DNA of 64,000 nucleotides from Neotamlana sargassicola (GTDB lineage Bacteria > Bacteroidota > Bacteroidia > Flavobacteriales > Flavobacteriaceae), in the NCBI RefSeq assembly GCF_020523965.1, contig NZ_JAJAPX010000001.1, positions 930,001 to 994,000 of the forward strand, read 5' to 3'. Shown one piece after another: positions 1-8,924 of this stretch. The notes under the pieces were generated by a model. The model saw only the letters and a program-made list of their open reading frames with translations. It was not told the origin of the DNA and did not search any database. Position 1 is the stretch's first letter, and the number at the start of each line of letters is the position of its first letter. The translations under genes and the position numbers were made by a program.

Positions 1-18
1 GAACAGTTCTAGATTACT

Positions 19-936
19 CTACTTGTTCGAGGCTTTCAATGCTTCAACAATAGTTTTTACATTGTATTGAAACATGCCTATATAAGTGCCTTCTGCTGTT
101 CCTGCTGTTCCTAATGCATCGGAATATAAAGTTCCGCCAATAGCGACCTCGTGATTTTTCGATTTTACTGCGGCTTGCAAAGCTTCAATGGTACGTTTTG
201 GTACCGAGCTTTCTACAAAAATGGCTCGTACTTTATGTTCTATAATAAATGCGGCTAATTTTTGTACATCTTGCACGCCTGCTTCTGTTGCTGTTGAAAT
301 ACCCTGCAAACCAACAACTTCAAAATTAAAAGATTTTCCAAAATAATTAAATGCATCGTGGGCTGTTACTAAAATGCGTTGTTCTTTTGGTAAAGCTTCA
401 ATGGTTTTAGTTATTTCAGCTTTTAAAGTTATTAATTGCGCTTTGTAATTTTCCCAATTTTTTCTGAAAGTTTCTGCTTGTTCAGGTAATTCTGCTTCAA
501 GGGTTTTCGATACAAAAGCTCCGGCTTGTAACCAATAATCTATGTTAAACCAAATGTGCGGATCATAATTTGATGCAAAATACTCAGAGCCAATTAAGGT
601 GTTTTTATCTAAAGCATCGGCAATAGCAATGGTTTTTTTGTTTTTCATTTTTTCGAAAACTTCAACCAACTTACCTTCTAAATGTAAACCGTTATAAAAA
701 ATTATATCGGCATTGGCTAACTTAGTAACATCACCTTCGCTGGCTTTATAAAGGTGCGGATCGACACCGCTTCCCATTAAACCTTTTACATATACAACAT
801 CGCCACCAATGTTTTTAACCAAATCGGTTATCATGGTTGTTGTGGTTACTATTTGCAGTTTTCCTGATGCTTTTTTTTCGTTTTTACAGCTTAAAAGAAG
901 TAAACTTAAAATGAAAATAATGCTGTATTTTTTCAT
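19..936 (-). CDS. TroA-like Mn/Zn ABC transporter substrate-binding lipoprotein
   Basis: Periplasmic metal-binding component of a cluster A-1 ABC importer. Residues 1-17 form a lipoprotein signal ending in a lipobox (LLLSC, Cys17). The expected metal ligands are visible: His61 (VDPHLYK), His127 (DPHIW), His193 (TAHDAF) and Asp273 (YSDALG), the H-H-H-D set known from TroA. The His-rich loop of typical ZnuA proteins is absent. At 305 residues it has normal family length. It is the last gene visible of a minus-strand run: TonB receptor, thioredoxin-like protein, then this. The permease and ATPase are not in the window and would lie to the left. Because the run is headed by an MntR-type control site I infer manganese as the likely substrate; zinc cannot be excluded. 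Confidence 0.88.
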   Translation of the reverse strand: MKKYSIIFILSLLLLSCKNEKKASGKLQIVTTTTMITDLVKNIGGDVVYVKGLMGSGVDPHLYKASEGDVTKLANADIIFYNGLHLEGKLVEVFEKMKNKKTIAIADALDKNTLIGSEYFASNYDPHIWFNIDYWLQAGAFVSKTLEAELPEQAETFRKNWENYKAQLITLKAEITKTIEALPKEQRILVTAHDAFNYFGKSFNFEVVGLQGISTATEAGVQDVQKLAAFIIEHKVRAIFVESSVPKRTIEALQAAVKSKNHEVAIGGTLYSDALGTAGTAEGTYIGMFQYNVKTIVEALKASNK

Positions 937-1036
937 GTGTCTAAAAATTTATTACGAATGTACTAAAATTTGATTTATGCTGTGCGATTTATGTAGTTTG
1001 AAATGCTTTTAAACCGAAGTTGTATAATGATTTAGA

Positions 1037-1522
1037 CTATTTTCTAGATAAAAGGTCTAGTAGTTTTTCACTGTCTAAATATTCAAAAAAGCGTTCAGAT
1101 ATTATAAATTGTTCATTTAAAATTACAGTCGCTGGAAGTGAAAAAGGAATGTTTTTACGAGAAGCTAGTAGTAAAGGAATTTGATGTGTTGGATTTCGTT
1201 TTTTCCCTATTTCCTTATTAATAAAAGTCTCGTTACCAAAGGTTATAGTATCGGTAGTTTCGGCATTCATTTTTACAGCATAATAGTCTTTATTTAATTT
1301 TGAAATTACGCTCTTATCTTTAAAGGCAACCTTATCCTTTTTTTTGCAATAAACACACCAATCTGCATAGAAGTTAATAAATACTTTTTTAGGTTTTATG
1401 GCCAGAGAATCTTCTAATTGACTAAATGATAACCAATTTATGGCATTTGTGTTTTGGGCTATTATGGTTTGTTGAATATACAGCCCTAAAAGCGTAGAAA
1501 GTATAACTAATTTTAATTTCAT
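1037..1522 (-). CDS. Secreted thioredoxin-fold protein (CVYC)
   Basis: A 161-residue exported thioredoxin-like protein. The N-terminus is a signal peptide ending near IAQ (residues 1-23); the fold shows FYADWCVYCKKKD with redox cysteines 56 and 59, and a cis-proline region (LPATVIL) near the end. The reading frame is open for 16 more codons upstream, but the ATG at 1522 directly begins the signal peptide and is preferred. It lies 82 bp after the TonB receptor and 100 bp before the metal-binding lipoprotein on the same strand, so all three probably form one operon. A role in thiol redox or in metal handling during uptake is inference; the substrate is unknown. Confidence 0.82.
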   Translation of the reverse strand: MKLKLVILSTLLGLYIQQTIIAQNTNAINWLSFSQLEDSLAIKPKKVFINFYADWCVYCKKKDKVAFKDKSVISKLNKDYYAVKMNAETTDTITFGNETFINKEIGKKRNPTHQIPLLLASRKNIPFSLPATVILNEQFIISERFFEYLDSEKLLDLLSRK

Positions 1523-1604
1523 ATTAAAAAATAAAGACTGCATTACTAGTGTTTGGCTTTCAAATAACACTAAAAAGGAATACAGCCTTTAAGATAGTTT
1601 GTTA

Positions 1605-3965
1605 TTAATGAAACTTACCAAACTTTAGCCCCAAAAATAGTGTTCTTGGTTGGTTGGGGCCGTAAACATAATCGGAGTCACGACCTGCCCCCGTATCAAA
1701 ATCGTTTTGATAGCTGTTAAAAATGTTTTTAACGCCTCCAGAAATGGTAACCATAAAATCTTCGCTAAAATCGAAGTGACTTTCTAATTTTAAATTAAGA
1801 TCGAAAAACGGATTAACTTCATTTAAAGCTAAAAAGCCAGTGTCGCTAATTACCAATGGTACAGTCATTTTACCAGTGTAAGTACTTGTAAGGTCTACGT
1901 TAAATTTTTTACTAGGCAACCATGAAGTATTTAAATAACCGTAAACATTTGGTACACGAACAAATTCTTCAATAATAATATCGGTTTCTCCTGGAGTGCC
2001 ATCTGTTTCAAAAAGTGTTTGTGGGTTACTATATTTACTACGTTGCAAAGTGCCACCTAGTTGAAAACGCCATTCTGTATTTGGAGAAACTCCAAATTCG
2101 AAATTAGCCCCATAAACGTTTGCGCTTTCGCCGTTTCGTACTTCCTCTAAAATAGAACCGTTTTCTAGAGTTGCGCCAGTACTCACTAGGGTAAAAGGGT
2201 CTTGAATATTGGTGTAAAACCCTTCTAACAGAAAATCTAATTGTAATAAATTAATAGATTTTGAGTAATTAATAGAACTTGTAAAGGCGTTGGAGTATTC
2301 GGTATTTAAATCGTTCGATAAAATTACAAATTGTGGTTCGCCGCCAACGCTAGCAATGTGCAAATCTTCGTTAAAAGCTTGGGGCGCTCTAAATCCGCGC
2401 GCATAACCACCTCGCAGTCTAATTGCTTCTGTTATTAAATACGATAAAGTTAATCGTGGCGATATTGCTGTTTGGTTTAAATCTATTTCGCGAGATACAT
2501 CGCGAATAGTATAATTGCCATTAATATTTACATTGTCTAGCCTTGTTCCTATTAAAGCTGTAAATTTTTTGGTTGGTTTCCATTGGTATTGTGCATAGGC
2601 ACCAAGGGCATTTACGCTTTGGTCTATCAATCTGTTATAACCAGGAATTATATCTTCAGTATTTGTAATGTTATATTCGGCACCGGCCGTAAAAACATCG
2701 TTATTTTTTAGGTATTTTGTGTATTGTGCACCGTTAACCCACGCTAAATCTTTAGTTGTGCCAAAGGCGTTATTGGCTAATATGCTGTCTTCTGCTGTTC
2801 TTCCGCCACCAAGACCACCGTAATAACTACCACGGTTTGTGTATGATACCGATGTGTAAAGTTGAAATTTGTTGGTGTTATCTTTACTGTTTATTTCGTA
2901 ATCTGCCCCGGCAATAAAGGTGTCGTGATCTAACTCTTCGGTTATATCTGTAAACTGTGGTGCTAGATCTAGGCGATTACCTCCGCGGCGGTATTCGCGA
3001 ATGGCGTTTAAGTTTATTGAAATTCTGCTTTGATCGTTAGGCCTTACAAACGCTTTGGCACCAACGGTGGTATTGCGTAGTTTGGTTATTTCTGTAAATC
3101 CGTCGTTATTAGCATCGTATTCGTCTCTGTTTCTGTAAGTTCCGTATATTGTAATGCCACTATTTAAGTTATCAGCAACCGTTGATGTGTTGAACGTTAC
3201 ATTTCTATCTAAAGCATCGCCGTCTATAATTCCTAAACTACTACCAATTTCCCAGATGTTTAAAACAGGGTCTTTTGTAATAACATTTACAGTTCCTGCA
3301 ATAGCGTTAGAGCCGTAAAGTGCAGAACCGCCACTACGAACAACTTCAATTCTATCTATTATGTTGGTTGGTATTTGCTCTAAACCATAAACGCCCATAA
3401 GCGATGTAAAAACGGGACGACTGTTTAGTAAAATTTGAGTGTATCCGCCATCTAAACCGTTTAATCGTACTTGGGTAAACCCGCAGTTTTGGCAATTTGT
3501 TTCCACCCTAACACCTGGTGAAAATTTTAAGCCATCTGCTAAGGAAACCGATTGCGTTGCATTAAGTAAACGAGGTTTAATTGAAGACACTACAACAGGA
3601 GCAGTTTTGCGTTCTACACGGTTTCTTGTGGCGCTAACAACAACTTGTTCTAAATCCAAAATATCCTCAATAAGTGTGAAATCAAGTTTTATTTTTTCAT
3701 CATTATTAAGATTAATTTCTTTTTTTAAAGTACGGTAACCTTGCGATTTTACAACCAATACGTTTTTACCACTAGTTAGCTCTAGCGTGTAATTGCCATC
3801 TATATCTGTGTTAACCCCGTTCTCACCGTTTTCTACATAAACACTGGCATAAGGCACTGGGCCATTTTTAGATTCGATTTTGCCAAATACTATTGATTTT
3901 GATTCTTGGGCATGCATTGTTAAGCTTATAAAAATAGCCACAAGCATCAAACTAATTTTATTCAT
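1605..3965 (-). CDS. TonB-dependent outer-membrane receptor, metal-linked
   Basis: A 786-residue outer-membrane importer. In order: signal peptide (1-20, ending HAQ), a carboxypeptidase-like regulatory domain (about 22-105, GKIESKNGPVPYASVYV), a plug domain (about 120-235, with VRLNGLDGGYTQILLNSRP) and a 22-strand-type beta barrel ending in FLGLKFGKFH. The plug carries a CxxC pair (NCQNCGF, about residues 158-161), suggesting metal or redox sensitivity. The gene diverges from the MntR-like regulator with 96 bp between them, and its -7 box lies inside a dyad operator. I infer that it imports chelated manganese or another divalent metal under MntR control. The substrate is not proved by sequence. 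Confidence 0.9.
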   Translation of the reverse strand: MNKISLMLVAIFISLTMHAQESKSIVFGKIESKNGPVPYASVYVENGENGVNTDIDGNYTLELTSGKNVLVVKSQGYRTLKKEINLNNDEKIKLDFTLIEDILDLEQVVVSATRNRVERKTAPVVVSSIKPRLLNATQSVSLADGLKFSPGVRVETNCQNCGFTQVRLNGLDGGYTQILLNSRPVFTSLMGVYGLEQIPTNIIDRIEVVRSGGSALYGSNAIAGTVNVITKDPVLNIWEIGSSLGIIDGDALDRNVTFNTSTVADNLNSGITIYGTYRNRDEYDANNDGFTEITKLRNTTVGAKAFVRPNDQSRISINLNAIREYRRGGNRLDLAPQFTDITEELDHDTFIAGADYEINSKDNTNKFQLYTSVSYTNRGSYYGGLGGGRTAEDSILANNAFGTTKDLAWVNGAQYTKYLKNNDVFTAGAEYNITNTEDIIPGYNRLIDQSVNALGAYAQYQWKPTKKFTALIGTRLDNVNINGNYTIRDVSREIDLNQTAISPRLTLSYLITEAIRLRGGYARGFRAPQAFNEDLHIASVGGEPQFVILSNDLNTEYSNAFTSSINYSKSINLLQLDFLLEGFYTNIQDPFTLVSTGATLENGSILEEVRNGESANVYGANFEFGVSPNTEWRFQLGGTLQRSKYSNPQTLFETDGTPGETDIIIEEFVRVPNVYGYLNTSWLPSKKFNVDLTSTYTGKMTVPLVISDTGFLALNEVNPFFDLNLKLESHFDFSEDFMVTISGGVKNIFNSYQNDFDTGAGRDSDYVYGPNQPRTLFLGLKFGKFH

Positions 3966-3999
3966 AATAAATATTTTGTTTTATGTATCTAATTTAAAA

Positions 4000-4015
4000 T
4001 TTAGACAAATCTAAA
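4000..4015. promoter_or_regulatory. Probable MntR/DtxR-family operator dyad
   Basis: TTTAGACAAATCTAAA is a perfect 6-bp inverted repeat with a 4-bp spacer, the size and layout of DtxR/MntR/SirR-type sites (TTAGG-like half-sites facing CCTAA). It lies between the divergent regulator and receptor genes. A weaker overlapping arm (TCTAA at 3988-3992 facing TTAGA at 4001-4005) may give a second site. Binding by the adjacent MntR-like protein is inference. Confidence 0.75.
4006..4013 (-). promoter_or_regulatory. -7 box of the TonB receptor operon
   Basis: Read on the minus strand this is TAGATTTG, a perfect match to the Bacteroidota -7 consensus TAnnTTTG. It is wholly contained in the dyad operator, so a bound repressor would cover it. 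The predicted transcript start leaves about 34 nt of leader before the ATG at 3965. Confidence 0.75.
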
Positions 4016-4039
4016 AATATGTTTTTGATTAAAAAAATT

Positions 4040-4047
4040 TATCTTTG
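4040..4047 (+). promoter_or_regulatory. -7 box of the MntR-like regulator gene
   Basis: TATCTTTG matches TAnnTTTG. Its right end is only 14 bp from the TTG start at 4062, so the leader would be under about 10 nt. No convincing -33 TTG at normal spacing was found. Confidence 0.65.
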
Positions 4048-4061
4048 TGAAAAATTAGATT

Positions 4062-4715
4062 TTGACTTTAGCTGAAGAGAATTACATTAAAGCGATATAT
4101 CATTTAGGCTTTAATGGTACAGAAACTGTAAACACAAATGCCATTGCAGAGGCTATGAATACCAAAGCATCTTCTGTTACCGATATGATTAAAAAATTAT
4201 CTGAAAAGAATTTTGTGGATTATAAAAAGTATCAGGGTGTTACCTTAACCGATGATGGTAGGTTTATTGCGGTTAATATGATTAGAAAACACAGGTTGTG
4301 GGAAGTGTTTTTGGTAGAAAAATTAAATTTTAATTGGGATGAAGTACATGAGGTAGCAGAACATTTAGAGCACATTAAATCTAAAAAATTAATTAATCAG
4401 CTCGATAAGTTTTTGGGTTACCCAACACACGATCCGCATGGCGAACCAATTCCTGATGCTTCCGGTCAAATTAAAAAGATGGATAAAATACTGTTATCTG
4501 AAGCTTTAGAGAATAGCAGTTGTATTTGTGTTGGTGTTCAAGATTCTTCTGTTGAGTTTCTTCAGTATTTAGATAAAAATAATATAGCCTTGGGTGCTAC
4601 TTTAAAAGTTTTGCAAATAGAACCTTTTGATAATTCTGTTACTATTAAAATAAACGAAAAAGAATTGGTGGTTTCGAATGTAATTGCAAAAAACTTGTAT
4701 GTAAAAGTGCAGTAA
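4062..4715 (+). CDS. mntR: MntR/DtxR-family metal-dependent regulator
   Basis: A 217-residue metal-sensing repressor: winged helix (about 1-65), dimerisation and metal-binding helix (66-140), and a C-terminal FeoA-like SH3 domain (about 150-215). Ligand positions read His77, Glu81, Glu100, Glu103 and His104. The residue equivalent to DtxR Cys102 is Glu100, as in manganese-selective MntR, so manganese sensing is favoured over iron. The start is TTG: an in-frame TAG at 4056-4058 blocks any upstream start and the homologous N-terminus (TLAEENYIKAIYHL) begins right there. It faces the TonB receptor operon across a shared control region and probably represses it when manganese is plentiful. Confidence 0.88.
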   Translation: MTLAEENYIKAIYHLGFNGTETVNTNAIAEAMNTKASSVTDMIKKLSEKNFVDYKKYQGVTLTDDGRFIAVNMIRKHRLWEVFLVEKLNFNWDEVHEVAEHLEHIKSKKLINQLDKFLGYPTHDPHGEPIPDASGQIKKMDKILLSEALENSSCICVGVQDSSVEFLQYLDKNNIALGATLKVLQIEPFDNSVTIKINEKELVVSNVIAKNLYVKVQ

Positions 4716-4732
4716 TGCCTCTTTTAAAAAGT

Positions 4733-4776
4733 AAAAAAAAATCTCTTAGCAATTAATTTGTTAAGAGATTTTTTAA
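4733..4776. terminator. Bidirectional terminator after mntR
   Basis: Stem ATCTCTTA (4741-4748) pairs with TAAGAGAT (4762-4769), extended by an A-run on the left and a T-run on the right. It can stop mntR on the plus strand and the DUF1080 gene on the minus strand. Confidence 0.8.
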
Positions 4777-4796
4777 TTTAAAGGTATTAGTTAGCG

Positions 4797-5675
4797 TTAG
4801 CTTTTAAAGCGTACGTTTTTAGTTATAAATTTTGGAAACTTTTTTATTGGTGTTAACGTGAGTTGTTTGTAATAGCATTCGGCAGCTTCAGACTGTATTT
4901 GTATTTCGCCTTCGTTTAAAATAGTGCCGTCGTGTTTTCTAGCATTTTCTACCACCATTACAATTTCGCCGTTTACTAAATGTACCGCATTGTTGCCAAT
5001 AACATAAATTTCTAAAAGGTTCCATTCGCCATGTGGTTTATCGTGCTCTGAAGCCGCATGAATGTAGCCTTTGCCTACCGAGTAAACTTCAGAATTTGGG
5101 TCGAATCGTTTTTCTTCTTTAAAATCGCCTCTAATATCGGTAATTGGCGAACCTACTTTTGGTTTTGCTGAGTTTCCGCCTAAGGGAATAAAATCACCTA
5201 AATCACTTTCTTGCACTTGGTATTCTAAACAGGTTTTCCAGGTATTCCAAAAACGCCCATGCGGCCCGTAGCAATGGTATAAAATACCGCTATCGCGTTT
5301 TTTGTCTAATCGTGGTTCCCACTTTTTGTCGCCCCATTTAAATAATACACTTAAATGATAATTTGAGTAAGATGCTTTTGATGATATACAACCAAATATT
5401 TCGCCCGTAATTTTTAAAACAGGTTCACCATGTTCTTCAATAATAGAAAACACATTTTTTAAGTTGTTGTTTAAACCTATAGGTTCGCCCGAATTCATTT
5501 TATTCGATTGATAGGTGCCTTCTGGTAAATTTGTAACCGAGGAATGTGGAATGCTTAGCCAGATATCAAAATGGCTTAAATCTTTATCTAATAAAGCAAT
5601 AGATTGTCCTTTTTTTTGAGAAAAAGCTGCCATACCAATGCAGGCAAACAGCAAAAATAATTGTTTGGTTTTCAT
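4797..5675 (-). CDS. Secreted DUF1080 (3-keto-disaccharide hydrolase-like) protein
   Basis: A 292-residue exported protein. Signal peptide at 1-19 ([19 protein letters not shown]), followed by one DUF1080 domain (about 30-285) of concanavalin-like beta-sandwich type, with family features such as [28 protein letters not shown] and [25 protein letters not shown]1080 proteins are associated in Bacteroidota with glycoside breakdown, and some act on 3-keto sugars; the substrate here is unknown. The frame stays open 15 codons upstream, but the ATG at 5675 starts the signal peptide. It is not obviously in an operon: gnd upstream ends in a terminator hairpin at 5723-5755. Confidence 0.85.
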   Translation of the reverse strand: MKTKQLFLLFACIGMAAFSQKKGQSIALLDKDLSHFDIWLSIPHSSVTNLPEGTYQSNKMNSGEPIGLNNNLKNVFSIIEEHGEPVLKITGEIFGCISSKASYSNYHLSVLFKWGDKKWEPRLDKKRDSGILYHCYGPHGRFWNTWKTCLEYQVQESDLGDFIPLGGNSAKPKVGSPITDIRGDFKEEKRFDPNSEVYSVGKGYIHAASEHDKPHGEWNLLEIYVIGNNAVHLVNGEIVMVVENARKHDGTILNEGEIQIQSEAAECYYKQLTLTPIKKFPKFITKNVRFKS

Positions 5676-5722
5676 ATGTTTAGTTTGGTTTACACCAAAT
5701 ATATGAATTATGTAAAACAAAA

Positions 5723-5755
5723 AACCTGCAAATTTGTAAAATAAAATTGCAGGTT
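5723..5755 (-). terminator. Terminator of gnd
   Basis: AACCTGCAA (5723-5731) pairs with TTGCAGGTT (5747-5755). Read on the minus strand the stem is followed by TTTTTTG. It lies between the gnd stop and the start of the DUF1080 gene. Confidence 0.75.
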
Positions 5756-5781
5756 GGTTTTATGTTTTAAAACGTAATATT

Positions 5782-7197
5782 TTATTCCTTTTCCCATTCG
5801 GTATGGAAAATGCCTTCTATGTCTAATCTTTCGTAGGTATGCGAACCAAAATAATCGCGTTGCGCTTGTATTAAATTTAATGGTAAACGACTAGAGGTGT
5901 AAGCATCAAAATACGTTAACGAATTTGATAAACCTGGTACAGGAATTCCGCTTTTAGCAGCATAACTTACCAAGGTTCTTGCCGAAGCTACAGTAGACTG
6001 TACTTTTTCAACAAATTTTGGTGCTAAAAGTAAATTTTTAAGTTCTGGATTATCGTTGTAAGCTTCAGTAATATCGGCCAATAAAGCAGCTCTAATAATA
6101 CAACCGGCTCTCCAAATTTTGGCAATAACAGCTAAATCGCAGCCATAACCATATTCTTTCGATGCATCTGTTAATTGGTGTAAACCTTGTGCGTAGGTTA
6201 TAATAAATGCAAAATACAAGGCTTCTTCGGCTAGCTTAGTTAATTCAGCTTTATCAATAGGTTCGGGTGTTGGTCTGCCGTATAATTCATCAGCTAAAAT
6301 ACGTTCGTCTTTTAATGCCGAAATTTCACGCATGCTCACCGCAATATCTATACTTGGTACAGGAATTCCTAAATCCATGGCGTTTTGCGATGTCCATTTT
6401 CCAGTTCCTTTTTGTTTGGCTTTGTCTAGAATTTTATCAACTAAATCGCCATCACCTTTATCATCTTTTTCAGTAAAAATATCGGCAGTAATTTCAACTA
6501 AAAACGATTGTAATCTTCCCGAATTCCATTCAGAATATGTTTTATGAAGCTCGCTGTTAGTTAAACCACCTGCTTTTTTAAGTAAATCGTAAATTTCGCT
6601 AGTAAGTTGCATTAAGCCATACTCAATACCATTGTGTACCATTTTCACATAGTTTCCGGCCGATTTTTTACCCATGTAAGCCACACAAGGTTCGCCTTTG
6701 TATTTTGCAGAAACCGCTTCAAAAATGGGTTGCACTACTTTATAAGCCTCGGCATCGCCACCAGGCATAATACTTGGTCCTTTTCTGGCGCCTTTTGCGC
6801 CACCAGAAACACCAGCTCCAAAAAAGTGAATGCCTTTTTCTTCTAAATAGGCATCTCTACGATCGGTATCTGTGTAAAACGAGTTTCCGCCATCAACAAT
6901 AATATCACCTTTATCTAAATGCGGAATTAAGCTATCTATTACAATATCAACCACTTTTCCAGCAGGCACTAAAAGCATAATTTTTCGTGGTGTGCTAAGG
7001 GAGCCAATAAATGTTTTTAAATCGGACGAGGCATTTACTTTTTCTGTATTTCCGCCTTCTTCAATTAAAGCATCTACCTTTTCTTGATCTAAATCGTGGC
7101 CAAATGCCGAAAAGTTGTTGTCTGCTACATTTAATATAAAATTGCGGCCCATTACACCAAGACCAACTAATCCGAAATCGTATTTTTTATCGCTCAT
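5782..7197 (-). CDS. gnd: 6-phosphogluconate dehydrogenase, decarboxylating
   Basis: Oxidises 6-phosphogluconate to ribulose 5-phosphate with NADP and releases CO2, third step of the oxidative pentose phosphate path. The 471-residue length is standard. Visible features: Rossmann motif GLGVMGRN (12-19), the substrate loop GAGVSGGAKGARKGPSIMPGG, KMVHNGIEYG with the catalytic lysine region, and a C-terminal tail that closes the partner's active site. The gene is divergent from zwf, so the three genes of the branch sit together at this locus but on both strands. Confidence 0.97.
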   Translation of the reverse strand: MSDKKYDFGLVGLGVMGRNFILNVADNNFSAFGHDLDQEKVDALIEEGGNTEKVNASSDLKTFIGSLSTPRKIMLLVPAGKVVDIVIDSLIPHLDKGDIIVDGGNSFYTDTDRRDAYLEEKGIHFFGAGVSGGAKGARKGPSIMPGGDAEAYKVVQPIFEAVSAKYKGEPCVAYMGKKSAGNYVKMVHNGIEYGLMQLTSEIYDLLKKAGGLTNSELHKTYSEWNSGRLQSFLVEITADIFTEKDDKGDGDLVDKILDKAKQKGTGKWTSQNAMDLGIPVPSIDIAVSMREISALKDERILADELYGRPTPEPIDKAELTKLAEEALYFAFIITYAQGLHQLTDASKEYGYGCDLAVIAKIWRAGCIIRAALLADITEAYNDNPELKNLLLAPKFVEKVQSTVASARTLVSYAAKSGIPVPGLSNSLTYFDAYTSSRLPLNLIQAQRDYFGSHTYERLDIEGIFHTEWEKE

Positions 7198-7288
7198 AAT
7201 TTGTAGTTAAATTTAAGTGAAATCGACTAAAATCCTTTAAACACCTAGAAAATAAAGCGTATATTGAATGCCGAAAAACACAGTGTTT

Positions 7289-7296
7289 CAAAAGTA
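7289..7296 (-). promoter_or_regulatory. -7 box of gnd
   Basis: Minus-strand TACTTTTG, matching TAnnTTTG, about 90 bp upstream of the gnd ATG. On the plus strand the best zwf counterpart is TACTTTTC near 7342, one base off the consensus. Confidence 0.5.
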
Positions 7297-7367
7297 AAAT
7301 AAATTATTTAGTTATTAATGAAATAGGTTTTAAAAAAGCTTACTTTTCAATAAATTAACAAAACAAT

Positions 7368-8924
7368 ATGAAGTCTATGGACGAGCAGATGCTTATCATT
7401 TTTGGTGCATCGGGCGATTTAACAAAACGAAAATTAATACCTGCGCTTTACGATTTACATAAAGGTAACTTTTTACCGGAAAATTTCGTGGTTTTAGGAA
7501 CTAGTAGAAGTGATTTAACAGACGACGATTTTAGAAATCGAGTGGTTTTTAATAGTGAATTTTTAAATGATGAAGCAGAAAATAGCGACGAAACAAAAGC
7601 GGAATTTGCAAAAAAACTTTTTTATAAAGATTTAGGTGATGGCTACGATACTGATTTTACACCGCTAAAAGAGAGAATACACGAGCTTAATACCAAGTTT
7701 AAAATAAATCACAATTTTGTATTCTATTTTTCATTGCCACCAAGTATTTACGAAACCGTTGCTAAAAATTTAGCAGCTGTAGATTTAAGTGTTGAAGGTG
7801 TTGGATGGAAACGTTTAATTGTTGAAAAACCCTTTGGTTATAGCTTAGAAACAGCAAAACAATTAAACATTGGCTTACAAAAGTATTTTAAAGAATCGCA
7901 AATTTACCGAATAGACCACTATTTAGGTAAAGAAACGGTACAAAACTTATTGGTAACCCGTTTTTCTAATACCATTTTTGAGCCGCTTTGGAATCGAAAT
8001 TACATTCGTCACGTAGAAATTACAAATGCCGAAAGTGTTGGGGTTGGTAACCGCGGAGGGTATTACGACAAATCTGGTGCATTGCGAGATATGTTTCAAA
8101 ATCACTTAATGCAAATTGTATCTATAGTTGCTATGGAACCACCCATTAGCGACGATCCTGAAGAAATTAGAAACGAAAAGGTAAAAGCGTTAAAAGCACT
8201 GCGAATTATGGATGATGAGCAAACTCTTTTTGATCATACGATTCGCGGTCAATACACAAGTGCCATAATAAATGGCGAGACCGTAAAAGGTTACCGTGAA
8301 GAAGAAGGTGTAGATCCAGAATCGACCACAGAAACCTTTGCAGCTATTAAATTTTATATAGATAATTGGCGTTGGAAAGATGTGCCTTTTTATGTGCGTA
8401 CTGCTAAGCGAATGCCAACAAAAGTTACTGAAATTGTAATACATTTTAAACCGTCGCATCATCATATTTTTAAAGATCAAGATTTTGATACCGATAATAA
8501 ACTTATTATCCGTATTCAACCAGACGAAGGTATTTTAATGAAGTTTGGTGTAAAAGTTCCAGGACAAGGCTTTAATGTTGAGCGTGCTAATATGGATTTT
8601 TATTATTCCGATTTAGATGAAGGCGATAATATTATGGAAGCTTACGAACGCTTGTTGCTCGATGCTATGCAAGGCGATGCTACGCTTTATGCACGTGCCG
8701 ATGAGGTTGAAGCAGCTTGGGCTTTTGTAGACCCTATTTTAAAATATTGGAACGAAAGCAAATCGGCCATTGTACATGGTTATTCGGCTGGTGTTTGGGG
8801 GCCGTTGCATGCCGATGATTTAATTGAAGGACGTGGTTTTTGGAGAAACCCTTGTGAAAACTTAGCCGATGAGCCTTCGTATTGCGTATTAAATATAAAC
8901 AATAATGGAACTGAAAATTTATAA
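7368..8924 (+). CDS. zwf: Glucose-6-phosphate 1-dehydrogenase
   Basis: Oxidises glucose 6-phosphate to 6-phosphogluconolactone with NADP, the entry step of the oxidative pentose phosphate path. It is 518 residues long. The N-terminal nucleotide motif IIFGASGDLTKRK (10-22) and the active-site signature RIDHYLGKE (181-189) are intact, as is EKPFG. A second ATG three codons in (MDEQML) is an equally good start. The stop overlaps the pgl start by 20 bp, indicating translational coupling of dehydrogenase and lactonase. Confidence 0.97.
   Translation: MKSMDEQMLIIFGASGDLTKRKLIPALYDLHKGNFLPENFVVLGTSRSDLTDDDFRNRVVFNSEFLNDEAENSDETKAEFAKKLFYKDLGDGYDTDFTPLKERIHELNTKFKINHNFVFYFSLPPSIYETVAKNLAAVDLSVEGVGWKRLIVEKPFGYSLETAKQLNIGLQKYFKESQIYRIDHYLGKETVQNLLVTRFSNTIFEPLWNRNYIRHVEITNAESVGVGNRGGYYDKSGALRDMFQNHLMQIVSIVAMEPPISDDPEEIRNEKVKALKALRIMDDEQTLFDHTIRGQYTSAIINGETVKGYREEEGVDPESTTETFAAIKFYIDNWRWKDVPFYVRTAKRMPTKVTEIVIHFKPSHHHIFKDQDFDTDNKLIIRIQPDEGILMKFGVKVPGQGFNVERANMDFYYSDLDEGDNIMEAYERLLLDAMQGDATLYARADEVEAAWAFVDPILKYWNESKSAIVHGYSAGVWGPLHADDLIEGRGFWRNPCENLADEPSYCVLNINNNGTENL

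Noticed and set aside
937-1036. Separate promoter for the TroA-like lipoprotein gene
   Set aside because: Only a one-mismatch box (TACATTCG on the minus strand) is seen; the gene is better explained as part of the upstream operon.
3439-3738. 99-codon frame opposite the TonB receptor gene
   Set aside because: It lies fully inside a well-supported gene on the other strand and has no recognisable domain; a shadow frame.
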